Source: Anaerolineales bacterium
Lineage (GTDB): Bacteria > Chloroflexota > Anaerolineae > Anaerolineales > DRMV01
DNA: 11,070 nt
Assembly (NCBI GenBank): GCA_015484985.1
Contig: WFUL01000008.1
Coordinates: forward strand, 1-11,070
Reading direction: 5' to 3'
The translations under genes were made by a program, and so were the position numbers. How positions within the stretch are numbered: the first letter of the stretch is position 1; every line of letters begins with the position of its first letter. Below the pieces are notes generated by a model. It saw only the letters and a list, made by a program, of their open reading frames with translations, was not told the origin of the DNA and searched no databases. Below, in pieces: positions 1-5,983 of the stretch.

Positions 1-91
1 CGTAGACCGTGACCTGCCAGCCTGCCCGGCGCAGCCGGTAGGCCGCGGCCAGTCCGGTGAATCCGGCGCCGATGATGGCCACATGAGGCAT
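1..91 (-). CDS. FAD/NAD(P)-dependent oxidoreductase, N-terminus only
   Basis: The first 30 codons of a minus-strand gene are present; the rest lies beyond the left edge. The peptide begins MPHVAIIGAGFTGLAAAYRL, a textbook beta-alpha-beta dinucleotide-binding fold with GxGxxG at residues 8-13 after a short hydrophobic strand. This is the ADP-binding start of amine-oxidase, protoporphyrinogen-oxidase or phytoene-desaturase-like flavoproteins. The start is set by AGGAGGA about 7 bases upstream of ATG. The gene lies downstream of hisA on the same strand, separated by about 120 bases of heptad repeat, so it may be read from the same transcript. Substrate and subfamily cannot be told from 30 residues. 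Confidence 0.8.
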   Translation of the reverse strand, partial: MPHVAIIGAGFTGLAAAYRLRRAGWQVTVY

Positions 92-111
92 GGAGGTTCC
101 TCCTGGAGGGG

Positions 112-226
112 AAGATAGCAGATGGCAGTTGGCAGTTGGCAGATAGCAGAGATAGCGGATGGCGGATAGGGGACCATTCTCTGTTATCCACCATCTGCCA
201 ACTGCTATCCGCTATCCGCCATCTGC
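112..226. repeat. Degenerate heptad repeat, inverted-arm array (copy 1)
   Basis: The left arm, about 114-169, is a run of 7-base units such as GATAGCA, GATGGCA and GTTGGCA. One 2-base slip occurs at 149-150. It ends in GATAGCGGATGGCGGATAG (151-169). A short centre with GGACCATT (171-178) follows, then a right arm (about 184-226) of the same units in inverse complement. The two arms can pair imperfectly into a long hairpin in more than one register. The right arm runs into the 3' end of hisA and provides its stop codon. Copy 3 (4252-4382) has the same order, including the 19-base left-arm end and GGACCATT. Confidence 0.85.
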
Positions 227-967
227 TCCTCTCGCGATGCGCAGGGCGTCGGTCAGCCGGAGGGTACCCTCGTAGAGGGCCCGGCCGATGACCACCCCGG
301 CCAGGCCGGCGTCCCGGGCCTGGCGGACGTGTTCCAGGCGACTGACGCCGCCCGCCAGCAGCACGTGGGCCCGGGTCCGCCGCGCGATGGCCGTGGCCGT
401 GTCCACATCGGGGCCCTGCAATGTGCCGTCCCGGGCCACGTCGGTGTACAGGAAGAAACGAATCCCCCGGTCGTTCCAGAATTCGGCCAGGTCCAGGGGG
501 GAGACCTCCGTTTCCTCTCGCCATCCCGCGATGCGCACCCTGCCGCCGCGGGCGTCCAGGCTCAGCACGATGCGGGCCGAACCCCAGGCATCCAGGCCAC
601 GGCTCAGGTCCAGGGGGCGCTTCAGGGCCATGCTCCCCACCATGACCCGATGCACCCCCAGGCGCAGCAGGTTGTCCAGGGCCTCATACGTGCGCACACC
701 GCCGCCCCACTGGAGGCGCGCGCCGTATCGGGCCGTCAGGTCCAGCAGGGCCGGGAGCCAGGCCCGATTGGCCGCGTCGTCCTCGCCCAGCGCGGCGTCC
801 AGGTTCACCACGTGCAACCAGCGGGCGCCGGCCTCCAGCCACTGCCGGGCGACCTCCCGCGGGTCCGAGGCATAGGCCGTCTCCCGCTCCGGGTCCCCTT
901 GCATCAACCGCACCACCCGACCGTGGCGAAGGTCAATCGCCGGGTAGACGTCGAACAACACACCCAT
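212..967 (-). CDS. hisA: HisA, phosphoribosylformimino-5-aminoimidazole carboxamide ribotide isomerase
   Basis: The 251-residue product fits the usual HisA length and carries out the Amadori isomerisation of ProFAR to PRFAR in histidine biosynthesis, in the cytoplasm. The (beta/alpha)8 barrel is recognisable throughout. Asp12 in PAIDL and Asp138 in LSLDAR match the two catalytic aspartates of the family. The TDVARDGTLQGP loop (175-186) and the phosphate-binding LLAGGVS (203-209) and VVIGRAL (225-231) motifs are present. ATG at 967 was chosen because GAGGG lies about 6 bases upstream and the family motif starts at residue 9; the frame stays open into argC, but that extension is not HisA-like. 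argC ends only 8 bases upstream, so the two are co-transcribed. The last four residues (ADGG) and the stop are written by heptad repeat DNA, an odd but probably harmless tail. Confidence 0.96.
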   Translation of the reverse strand: MGVLFDVYPAIDLRHGRVVRLMQGDPERETAYASDPREVARQWLEAGARWLHVVNLDAALGEDDAANRAWLPALLDLTARYGARLQWGGGVRTYEALDNLLRLGVHRVMVGSMALKRPLDLSRGLDAWGSARIVLSLDARGGRVRIAGWREETEVSPLDLAEFWNDRGIRFFLYTDVARDGTLQGPDVDTATAIARRTRAHVLLAGGVSRLEHVRQARDAGLAGVVIGRALYEGTLRLTDALRIARGADGG

Positions 968-975
968 GGCTTCCC

Positions 976-2007
976 TCAAGGGTGCAATCCGGGGAAGGTC
1001 AGGCCCGCGGTCTCGTCGAAGCCCAGCATGAGGTTCATGGCCTGCACCGCGGACCCGGCCGCGCCCTTCATCAGGTTGTCGATGGCGCACATGGCGACCA
1101 GGTGGCCGGAGGCCTCATCCAGGGCGAAACCCAGGTCCGCATAGTTGGACCCGGCCAGAATCTTGGGGTCGGGCACCCGGTGAATCCCCCGCCGTTCCTT
1201 GACCAGCCGCAGGAAGGGGTTCTCCTGCACCGCCGCGCGGTAGGCCTTCCACAAGTCCTTCTCCGTCACGCCCGGCCGGACCCAGGCATGGACCGTGGCC
1301 ATGGCCCCCCGAATCAGGTCTACCGAGGTCATGGTGAGGTAGACGTCCGTCACGCCCAGTTCCTGGATGACTTCCGCGGTGTGGCGGTGCCCGATGGGCG
1401 CGTAGGTACGCACGATGCCCGCCCGTTCAGGGTGATGAGAGCCGGGGTTGGGGTCCGCGCCGCCTTCGGAAGACCCCACCTTGATTTCACCGATGAGCCC
1501 CCGTTCCAGGTCCACCAACCCCGCGCGCACCGCGGGCCAGATGGCCAGGATGGTGGCCGTGGCGTTGCATCCCACCCCGCTCACATAGCGGGCCTGACGC
1601 AGTTCTTCCCGATGCAATTCCGGCAAACCGTAGACGAACCGGGAGAGCCATTCCGGTGCCCGGTGGGGTTCGCCATACCAGCGCTGGTACAGGTCGGGGT
1701 CCTTGAGGCGAAAGTCCGCCGAGAGGTCGATGAGGTACGTGGCCAGGGAGGCCCAATGCTCGATGTGCTTCTGGGCTTCCCCATGGGGCAGGGCGAGGAA
1801 GAGCACGTCCACGGGCTCCAGCGCGTCGGGATGGACGAACTTGAGTCGGGTCCGCTTCCTCAGATTAGGGTGAACCTGGTAGACGTAGTATCCGGCATAC
1901 CGTCGCGAGGTCACCTGGTGGACCTCTACCTGGGGATGGTCCAGCAAAAGACGCAACAACTCGCCGCCGGTGTAGCCCGAAGCGCCCACGATGGATGCCC
2001 GAATCAT
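976..2007 (-). CDS. argC: N-acetyl-gamma-glutamyl-phosphate reductase (ArgC; possibly LysW-type, LysY-like)
   Basis: The 343-residue product is an NADPH-dependent acyl-phosphate reductase that forms a semialdehyde in arginine or lysine synthesis. The nucleotide loop GASGYTGGELL is at 8-18, the catalytic Cys147 sits in SGVGCNATAT, and the general-base histidine lies in GHRHTAEV (206-213). Two features recall LysY, which acts on carrier-protein (LysW)-bound aminoadipyl or glutamyl phosphate: VGSSEGGADP with SHHPERAG near 178-197, where classical ArgC usually has an SGAG-type loop, and the C-terminal GLTFPGLHP. That resemblance is from memory of the family, so the substrate is uncertain. AGGAGGT stands 3 bases before the ATG. 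It sits between leuB and hisA in one gene string. Confidence 0.92.
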   Translation of the reverse strand: MIRASIVGASGYTGGELLRLLLDHPQVEVHQVTSRRYAGYYVYQVHPNLRKRTRLKFVHPDALEPVDVLFLALPHGEAQKHIEHWASLATYLIDLSADFRLKDPDLYQRWYGEPHRAPEWLSRFVYGLPELHREELRQARYVSGVGCNATATILAIWPAVRAGLVDLERGLIGEIKVGSSEGGADPNPGSHHPERAGIVRTYAPIGHRHTAEVIQELGVTDVYLTMTSVDLIRGAMATVHAWVRPGVTEKDLWKAYRAAVQENPFLRLVKERRGIHRVPDPKILAGSNYADLGFALDEASGHLVAMCAIDNLMKGAAGSAVQAMNLMLGFDETAGLTFPGLHP

Positions 2008-2020
2008 GTGACCTCCTTTT

Positions 2021-2084
2021 GGCAGATGGCAGATAGCAGATAGCCGTTGGTCGTTGGCGGTCGGCGGATTGCGGTCCGCGGTCA
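2021..2084. repeat. Degenerate heptad repeat, single-arm array (copy 2)
   Basis: Nine consecutive 7-base units can be read between the argC ribosome binding site and the end of leuB: GATGGCA and GATAGCA drift into GTTGGTC, GTTGGCG and GTCGGCG. Only the plus-sense arm is present, with no inverted partner. The last unit, GTCAACT, contains the complement of the leuB stop codon (TCA at 2082-2084). The drift from AT-containing to GC-rich units links copies 1 and 3 with the GC-rich elements at 7311 and 10490. Confidence 0.8.
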
Positions 2085-3167
2085 ACTCTGCGTCAGAGCC
2101 TTTTCCACCGCGCGGGTCATCTCCCGCGTGCCCACGGGTTCCTCTTCTACGGCCAAGTCCACGGTACGGTAGCCCTGTTCCAGCACCCGTTCCACGGCCT
2201 CCTCCACCGCGCGCGCCTCCTCCTCCAGACCCAGGGAGTGGCGCAGGAGCAATGCGGCGCTCAGGATGGCCCCAAGGGGGTTGGCGATGCCCTGTCCCGC
2301 GATGTCGGGTGCGGAGCCGTGGACGGGTTCGTATAAGCCTCTGGGGAACCCATGACGGTTGTGGGTTTCCCCCAGCGAAGCGCTGGGCAGCATCCCCAGG
2401 GAGCCCGCCAGGGCCGCGGCTTCGTCCGTCAGAATGTCCCCGAACATGTTGGCCGTCACGATGACGTCAAAGGTGGTGGGACGGCGCAGCAGATGCATGG
2501 CCGCGGCATCCACCAGCATGTGCTCCAGGGTCACCTGGGGGAATTCCTCGTCCACCACCTGCTGGACCACCTGACGCCACAGCCGGGAGGAGGCCAGGAC
2601 GTTGGCCTTGTCCACGCTCACCAGATGACGCCCGCGCTTCAGGGCCAGCCGCGCGGCCACGCGGGCCACCCGACGGATTTCGGCTTCGGTGTAAACCATG
2701 GTGTCGTAGGCCCGTCCTTCCCTGGGCTCCTGGCGGGGTCCGAAGTACAGGCCGCCCGTGAGTTCCCGCACCACCACGAAGTCCGTTCCCCGAACGATTT
2801 CAGGCTTCAAGGGGGAAGCGTGCACCAGAGCCGGGAACACCCTGACCGGCCGGAGGTTGGCGTACACCCCCATGGCCTTCCGCAGGGCCAGCAGACCCTG
2901 CTCCGGTCGCACGGGCAGGTCGGGCCGGTCCCATTTAGGGTCCCCCACCGCGCCCAGGAGCACGGCATCGGCCTTCAGGCAGGCCTGGAGCGTGTCCGGG
3001 GGCAGGGGTTCCCCCGTGGCCTCGATGGCCGTCCCACCGATGGGGTACTCCTCCAGGTGAAAGACGTGCCCGAAACGTCGCGCCACGGCCCTGAGCACCG
3101 CAGCCGCCGCCCCGATGACCTCCGGGCCAATGCCATCGCCGGGAAGAAGAACCAATCGCGCCTCCAT
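2082..3167 (-). CDS. leuB: LeuB, 3-isopropylmalate dehydrogenase
   Basis: The 361-residue product oxidatively decarboxylates 3-isopropylmalate to 2-oxoisocaproate with NAD+ in leucine synthesis. LPGDGIGPEV opens the protein. Substrate and metal residues fall where the family has them: Arg96, Arg106, Arg134, Tyr141, Lys187, Asp220, Asp244 and Asp248. YEPVHGSAPDIAGQGIANP (279-297) is the signature separating LeuB from isocitrate dehydrogenase. The segment before it, GETHNRHGFPRGL, appears a few residues longer than in typical LeuB. ATG at 3167 is preferred over the in-frame GTG at 3174-3176, because the purine-rich GGAGGAAGG lies too close to the GTG. It is the first protein gene of the minus-strand string and probably has its own promoter after the tRNA terminator. 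Confidence 0.96.
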   Translation of the reverse strand: MEARLVLLPGDGIGPEVIGAAAAVLRAVARRFGHVFHLEEYPIGGTAIEATGEPLPPDTLQACLKADAVLLGAVGDPKWDRPDLPVRPEQGLLALRKAMGVYANLRPVRVFPALVHASPLKPEIVRGTDFVVVRELTGGLYFGPRQEPREGRAYDTMVYTEAEIRRVARVAARLALKRGRHLVSVDKANVLASSRLWRQVVQQVVDEEFPQVTLEHMLVDAAAMHLLRRPTTFDVIVTANMFGDILTDEAAALAGSLGMLPSASLGETHNRHGFPRGLYEPVHGSAPDIAGQGIANPLGAILSAALLLRHSLGLEEEARAVEEAVERVLEQGYRTVDLAVEEEPVGTREMTRAVEKALTQS

Positions 3168-3211
3168 GGGGAACACCTTCCTCCAACCGTGGCCGTTTTC
3201 GAACGGAAGCA

Positions 3212-3220
3212 GTTATACCA
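3212..3220 (-). promoter_or_regulatory. Extended -10 promoter candidate for leuB-argC-hisA
   Basis: Read on the minus strand, TGGTATAAC is an extended -10 element (TGn before a near-consensus hexamer) that starts right where the tRNA terminator T-run ends. No good -35 hexamer is seen at 16-18 bases. Predicted initiation near 3205 would give a leader of about 38 bases, too short for a T-box or attenuator. Confidence 0.45.
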
Positions 3221-3247
3221 AAAAAGGGACGGTCCACGGACCGCCCC
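3220..3247 (-). terminator. Rho-independent terminator of tRNA-Leu
   Basis: On the minus strand GGGGCGGTCC and GGACCGTCCC form a stem of about nine pairs with one G-U pair and a tight CGTG loop, followed directly by six T. It begins 6 bases past the tRNA 3' end and so separates the tRNA transcript from leuB. Confidence 0.85.
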
Positions 3248-3253
3248 GTTCCA

Positions 3254-3337
3254 TGGGCATGGAGGGACTCGAACCCTCACGCCGTTGCCGGCACGGGATC
3301 CTAAGTCCCGCGCGTCTACCAATTCCGCCACATGCCC
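3254..3337 (-). tRNA. tRNA-Leu (anticodon UAG)
   Basis: The 84-base gene folds as a class II tRNA. The acceptor arm is GGGCATG with CATGCCC. The D-loop contains TTGGTAGA. The anticodon stem CGGGA/TCCCG holds the loop CTTAGGA (anticodon TAG, reading CUA and other CUN codons). A long variable arm (TGCCG/CGGCG) and a GTTCGAGTC T-arm loop follow. The discriminator is A, as expected for leucine, and CCA is not encoded. Most stems are GC pairs, which fits a GC-rich or thermophilic host. It has its own TATAAT box and terminator. Confidence 0.97.
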
Positions 3338-3350
3338 ATGTCCCTGCACG

Positions 3351-3356
3351 ATTATA
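3351..3356 (-). promoter_or_regulatory. -10 box of the tRNA-Leu promoter
   Basis: A perfect TATAAT on the minus strand lies 13 bases before the mature tRNA 5' end, giving initiation about 7 bases upstream of the tRNA. The -35 region 17 bases further upstream is poor (a GATGAG-like hexamer). It is divergent from the cyclase promoter at 3419. Confidence 0.65.
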
Positions 3357-3418
3357 CCGAAATCCCCGAAGGGCTCATCTGAGAAAACCTCCTGCAGGGC
3401 TTTTCATTCTGAAACCCC

Positions 3419-3447
3419 TTGTCTCCATTTTCCCTCTATGCTATCAT
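3419..3447 (+). promoter_or_regulatory. Sigma-70-type promoter of the cyclase/FAH genes
   Basis: TTGTCT (3419-3424), a 17-base spacer and TATCAT (3442-3447) make a good housekeeping promoter. Initiation near 3454 would leave a leader of about 28 bases that contains the GGAGGT ribosome binding site. Confidence 0.65.
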
Positions 3448-3481
3448 GCGGCAAACATATCATATTCCCGGAGGTGGCACG

Positions 3482-4240
3482 ATGCGTTTCATTGATCTGT
3501 CGGCTCCCATTCGGAACACACCTCCCGAAACCCCCGAACCCTTCCAGGTGCACATCCAATACCACAGCCATCAAGAAGGCGCGGCCCAAATCGAGCACTT
3601 CTTCAAGGTGCCGCGCGACCTCCTCAAGGACGGTGAGGGCTGGGCCACGGAGACCATCACCCGGCTGGGCACCCATGACGCCACTCACGTGGACGCGCCC
3701 TACCACTACAACTCCCGCATCCAGGGCAAACCCGCGGCCACCATCGACCAACTTCCCCTGGAGTGGTTCTTCGCCGACGGCGTGGTGCTGGACATGACGG
3801 GCCGGGAGCGAGGCCAAGTCATCACCGTGGAGGACATCCAGAAGGAACTGGACCGCATCGGGTACACCCTCAAGCCCCTGGACATCGTGCTGGTGCGCAC
3901 CGGGATGGACAAGTTCTACGACCATCCCAACTACTTCCTCATGGGGCCCGGCGTCAGCCCCGAGGCCACCCGCTGGCTCTACGACCAGGGCATCCGGGTC
4001 ATGGGCATTGACGCCTGGAGCTGGGACGCACCCCTGGACATCCAGGCCCAGGCCGCGCTGGAGGCCCGAAAGCCGGGCATCTTCTGGGCCGCGCACCAAC
4101 TGGACCTGCCCTACGCCCAAATCGAGCGGCTGGTCAACCTGGACCAACTGCCGCCCCATGGCTTCAAGGTGGCCGCGTTCCCCCTGAAAATCGAGGGCGC
4201 CAGCGCCGGCCCCGCGCGCGTGGTCGCCATTCTGGAGTGA
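3482..4240 (+). CDS. Cyclase-family metal-dependent hydrolase (kynurenine-formamidase-like)
   Basis: The 252-residue product belongs to the cyclase/KynB-like family (Pfam Cyclase), metal enzymes that hydrolyse amides or cyclic substrates such as N-formylkynurenine or isatin. The defining motif is seen at 65-73 as HDATHVDAP, an equivalent of the classic HTGTHVDAP, giving His65, His69 and Asp71 as metal ligands; His75 follows. IVLVRTG (135-141) and VMGIDAWSWD (173-182) match the usual barrel strands. There is no signal peptide, so it is cytoplasmic. GGAGGT six bases before the ATG fixes the start. A FAH-family gene follows on the same strand. Motifs alone do not tell kynurenine formamidase from isatin hydrolase or other members. 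Confidence 0.9.
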   Translation: MRFIDLSAPIRNTPPETPEPFQVHIQYHSHQEGAAQIEHFFKVPRDLLKDGEGWATETITRLGTHDATHVDAPYHYNSRIQGKPAATIDQLPLEWFFADGVVLDMTGRERGQVITVEDIQKELDRIGYTLKPLDIVLVRTGMDKFYDHPNYFLMGPGVSPEATRWLYDQGIRVMGIDAWSWDAPLDIQAQAALEARKPGIFWAAHQLDLPYAQIERLVNLDQLPPHGFKVAAFPLKIEGASAGPARVVAILE

Positions 4241-4251
4241 GGCGGAGAGCG

Positions 4252-4382
4252 GTAGCAGATAGCAGATAGCAGATAGCGGATGGCGGATAGTGGGAGGTTG
4301 GGGAGAATCGACGGACCATTTACGTTCCGCCACCTAACCAACCACCAACCGCCATCTACCATCTGCCATCTGCTATCTGCTC
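4252..4382. repeat. Degenerate heptad repeat, inverted-arm array (copy 3)
   Basis: GATAGCA units from 4258 lead into GATAGCGGATGGCGGATAG (4272-4290), identical to 151-169 in copy 1. A 22-base spacer and GGACCATT (4313-4320) follow. Inverted heptads then run to about 4382 (CCATCTG and CTATCTG types). The array fills nearly the whole gap between the cyclase and FAH genes, so their mRNA, if shared, would carry this long imperfect hairpin. Confidence 0.85.
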
Positions 4383-4407
4383 CCATTTCCCCCGAAGGAG
4401 GTTGAGG

Positions 4408-5376
4408 ATGCGGTACCGAAGGGTGCGCCTGCAGGATGGTTCTTATGCCGTGGCCGTGTGGTGGGAGGACCAGTGGTTCCCCCTGACGGCCTTTGAAGAG
4501 GAACTGGGGGAGGCCGCGCGGGACCTGGTGGCTCTGCTGGCTCAGGGTCCCGAAGGGGAGGCCCGGTTGCAGGACCTGCTGGCCCAGGGCCGGGAGCCGG
4601 AGCCCTTCGACCCCACGCCCCTGCTCCCCTTCCGTCCTCTGACGTTTCGAGACTTCATGCTCTTCGAAGCGCACGCCATTCAGGCCACCAAGGGCTGGCT
4701 GCGACGCTTCGCGCCCACGGCCTACCGGGTGGTGAACCTGTACGAAGCCATCTTCAAGAAACCCCACCCCAAGGTGCGGCCTTCGGCGCTGTGGTACCAA
4801 CGGCCCATCTACTACATGAGCAACCCCCTGTCCTTCATCACCGAAGGCGAGACCGTGCCCTGGCCGTCCTACACCCGGGCCCTGGACTACGAACTGGAAC
4901 TGGGTTTCGTCATCGTCCGACCCCTGCGCAACGCCACGCCCGAAGCAGCCCGGGAGGCCATCGGCGGCTTCTTCGTGCTCAACGACTTCTCCGCCCGGGA
5001 CGTACAGGCCGCGGAGATGCGCTCGGGCTTCGGTCCGGTAAAGGCCAAGAACTTCGCCACGGCCATGGCCGCGGAAGTGGTGAGCGCGTGGGAGGTCCTT
5101 CCCCGCTGGCAGGAACTCCAAGGCCGGGTGCTCATCAACGGCACGGTGGTGGCCGAAGGCCGCGCGGCAGGCCCCCGGTACGACATCACTGAAGCCGTGG
5201 CTTACGCTTCGCTGGGCGAGACGCTACACCCCGGGGAAGTCATGGCCACAGGCACCTTCCCGGGATGCTGTGCGCTGGAGTCGGGCCACTGGCCTCAACC
5301 CGGCGACCGGGTGACCCTGGAAATCGACGGCATCGGACGCCTGGAGAACGTCATCGGCGAGCCGGAGGGCGGGTGA
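4408..5376 (+). CDS. Fumarylacetoacetate hydrolase family protein
   Basis: The 322-residue product is a FAH-superfamily enzyme, which cleaves C-C bonds of beta-diketo acids or decarboxylates/isomerises related acids using a divalent metal. The residues that define eukaryotic-type fumarylacetoacetase can be placed: Asp82 and His89 (RDFMLFEAHA, same seven-residue spacing as the FAH metal Asp and catalytic His), Glu162 and Glu164 in DYELELG, Asp193 in VLNDFSARD, and Lys214 in AKNF. The N-terminal 70 residues form a variable cap. ATG at 4408 follows AAGGAGGT by 5 bases; the upstream TTG at 4402 lies too close to that site. It is probably co-transcribed with the cyclase gene. True fumarylacetoacetase is possible but not shown, since no other tyrosine-degradation gene is in view. 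Confidence 0.92.
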   Translation: MRYRRVRLQDGSYAVAVWWEDQWFPLTAFEEELGEAARDLVALLAQGPEGEARLQDLLAQGREPEPFDPTPLLPFRPLTFRDFMLFEAHAIQATKGWLRRFAPTAYRVVNLYEAIFKKPHPKVRPSALWYQRPIYYMSNPLSFITEGETVPWPSYTRALDYELELGFVIVRPLRNATPEAAREAIGGFFVLNDFSARDVQAAEMRSGFGPVKAKNFATAMAAEVVSAWEVLPRWQELQGRVLINGTVVAEGRAAGPRYDITEAVAYASLGETLHPGEVMATGTFPGCCALESGHWPQPGDRVTLEIDGIGRLENVIGEPEGG

Positions 5377-5386
5377 AGCAGACGGA

Positions 5387-5424
5387 GACGGGCAGGGCAG
5401 CACGCACACCGCTGCCCGCCCGTC
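5387..5424 (+). terminator. Strong hairpin after the FAH gene, probable terminator
   Basis: GACGGGC-A-GGGCAGC (5387-5401) pairs with GCTGCCCGCCCGTC (5411-5424): 14 base pairs with one bulged A and a 9-base loop, starting 10 bases after the stop codon. The following tract is pyrimidine-rich (CTCTCCTTTCC) rather than a clean T-run, so termination is likely but not certain. Confidence 0.55.
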
Positions 5425-5433
5425 CTCTCCTTT

Positions 5434-5493
5434 CCATCCACCAACAACCAACGACCGATTTGACCGGCTCTCCACCAACGACCAGAGGACTGG
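5434..5493. repeat. Eroded heptad repeat, right-arm type (copy 4)
   Basis: CCAACAA, CCAACGA and CCGATTT units, then a second CCACCAACGACC stretch, resemble the inverted arms of the other copies. On the minus strand they read as GGTCGTT and GGTTGTT. No left arm or GGACC centre is visible, and period 7 holds for only three or four units, so this may be a decayed copy. Confidence 0.4.
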
Positions 5494-5554
5494 TGGGAAA
5501 TTCGATGATAAAGGGTGTGTCCGGATAGGTATTCGACCACTCGAACACGGGATG

Positions 5555-5983
5555 CTATTTTCCACCGCTCTCTTCAAGCATTTCAAGGAACCGACGAGGC
5601 GAGACGATGGGAATGCCCCGGAACGGAGAAAGTACGAGCAAATCCTCATCTCCGCTTACGATGACGTCGGCCCCTCCGCTTACGGCCACTTCCAAGAACT
5701 TGTCGTCATGGGGATCGCGACACGCCCGGATGGTCATTTGGGGCGCCACGCGTTCACCCCGGAGCAGAATCAAAGCCACGACGGTACGGATGTCCTCTTC
5801 GGTCAAACCGTACTTCTTCTGGATACGAGGCCGACTCAATACATCCACCAATTCTTGCAACGTTGCATCGCTGTAAAGCAGCGTATAGCGTCCTGCGCGC
5901 AAATGAAAAAGCACGGGCCCCACCGTACCTTGGGGTCGGATAAGGGCCCGCACCAGGATGTTCGTATCAACCACGGCTTTCAT
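5555..5983 (-). CDS. PIN-domain toxin (VapC-like endoribonuclease)
   Basis: The 142-residue product is a PIN-domain ribonuclease of the type annotated as putative toxin component, PIN family (COG1569-like). The fold opens with MKAVVDTNILVRAL. The acidic metal site is visible as Asp6, Glu44 (LQELVDVLSRPR), Asp93/Asp94 in DPHDDKFLEVA and Asp112/Asp114 in VSGDEDLL. By family knowledge it would cut RNA, often tRNA or mRNA, with Mg2+ until bound by its antitoxin. The ATG overlaps the antitoxin stop as ATGA, the normal coupled arrangement. All key acidic residues are present, so the toxin looks active. Its RNA target cannot be read from sequence. Confidence 0.9.
   Translation of the reverse strand: MKAVVDTNILVRALIRPQGTVGPVLFHLRAGRYTLLYSDATLQELVDVLSRPRIQKKYGLTEEDIRTVVALILLRGERVAPQMTIRACRDPHDDKFLEVAVSGGADVIVSGDEDLLVLSPFRGIPIVSPRRFLEMLEESGGK

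Noticed and set aside
112..226. CRISPR array
   Set aside because: The units are 7 bases long and tandem with no 30-40-base spacers, and no cas gene is present.
329..2043. Long plus-strand open frames opposite hisA and argC (329-1144 and 982-2043)
   Set aside because: They are antisense shadows caused by GC-rich third positions; they are rich in Gly/His/Gln, lack ribosome binding sites and show no family similarity.
3165..3176. GTG at 3174-3176 as the leuB start
   Set aside because: The only purine-rich site would be about 3 bases away; the ATG at 3165-3167 places LPGDGIGPEV at the usual distance from the N-terminus.
3168..3219. T-box or leucine attenuator before leuB
   Set aside because: The predicted leader is only about 38 bases with no T-box motif, leader peptide or alternative hairpins.
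2352..3797. 481-codon plus-strand frame across leuB, the tRNA and the cyclase start
   Set aside because: It runs through a tRNA gene and a promoter and is antisense to leuB, so it is a chance frame.
4402..4407. TTG at 4402 as the FAH start
   Set aside because: It directly follows AAGGAGGT, too close for initiation; the ATG at 4408 is properly spaced.
3404..5121. Minus-strand frames opposite the cyclase and FAH genes (3404-4333 and 4111-5121)
   Set aside because: The plus-strand genes carry complete family motifs; the opposite frames are low-complexity and include translated heptad repeat.
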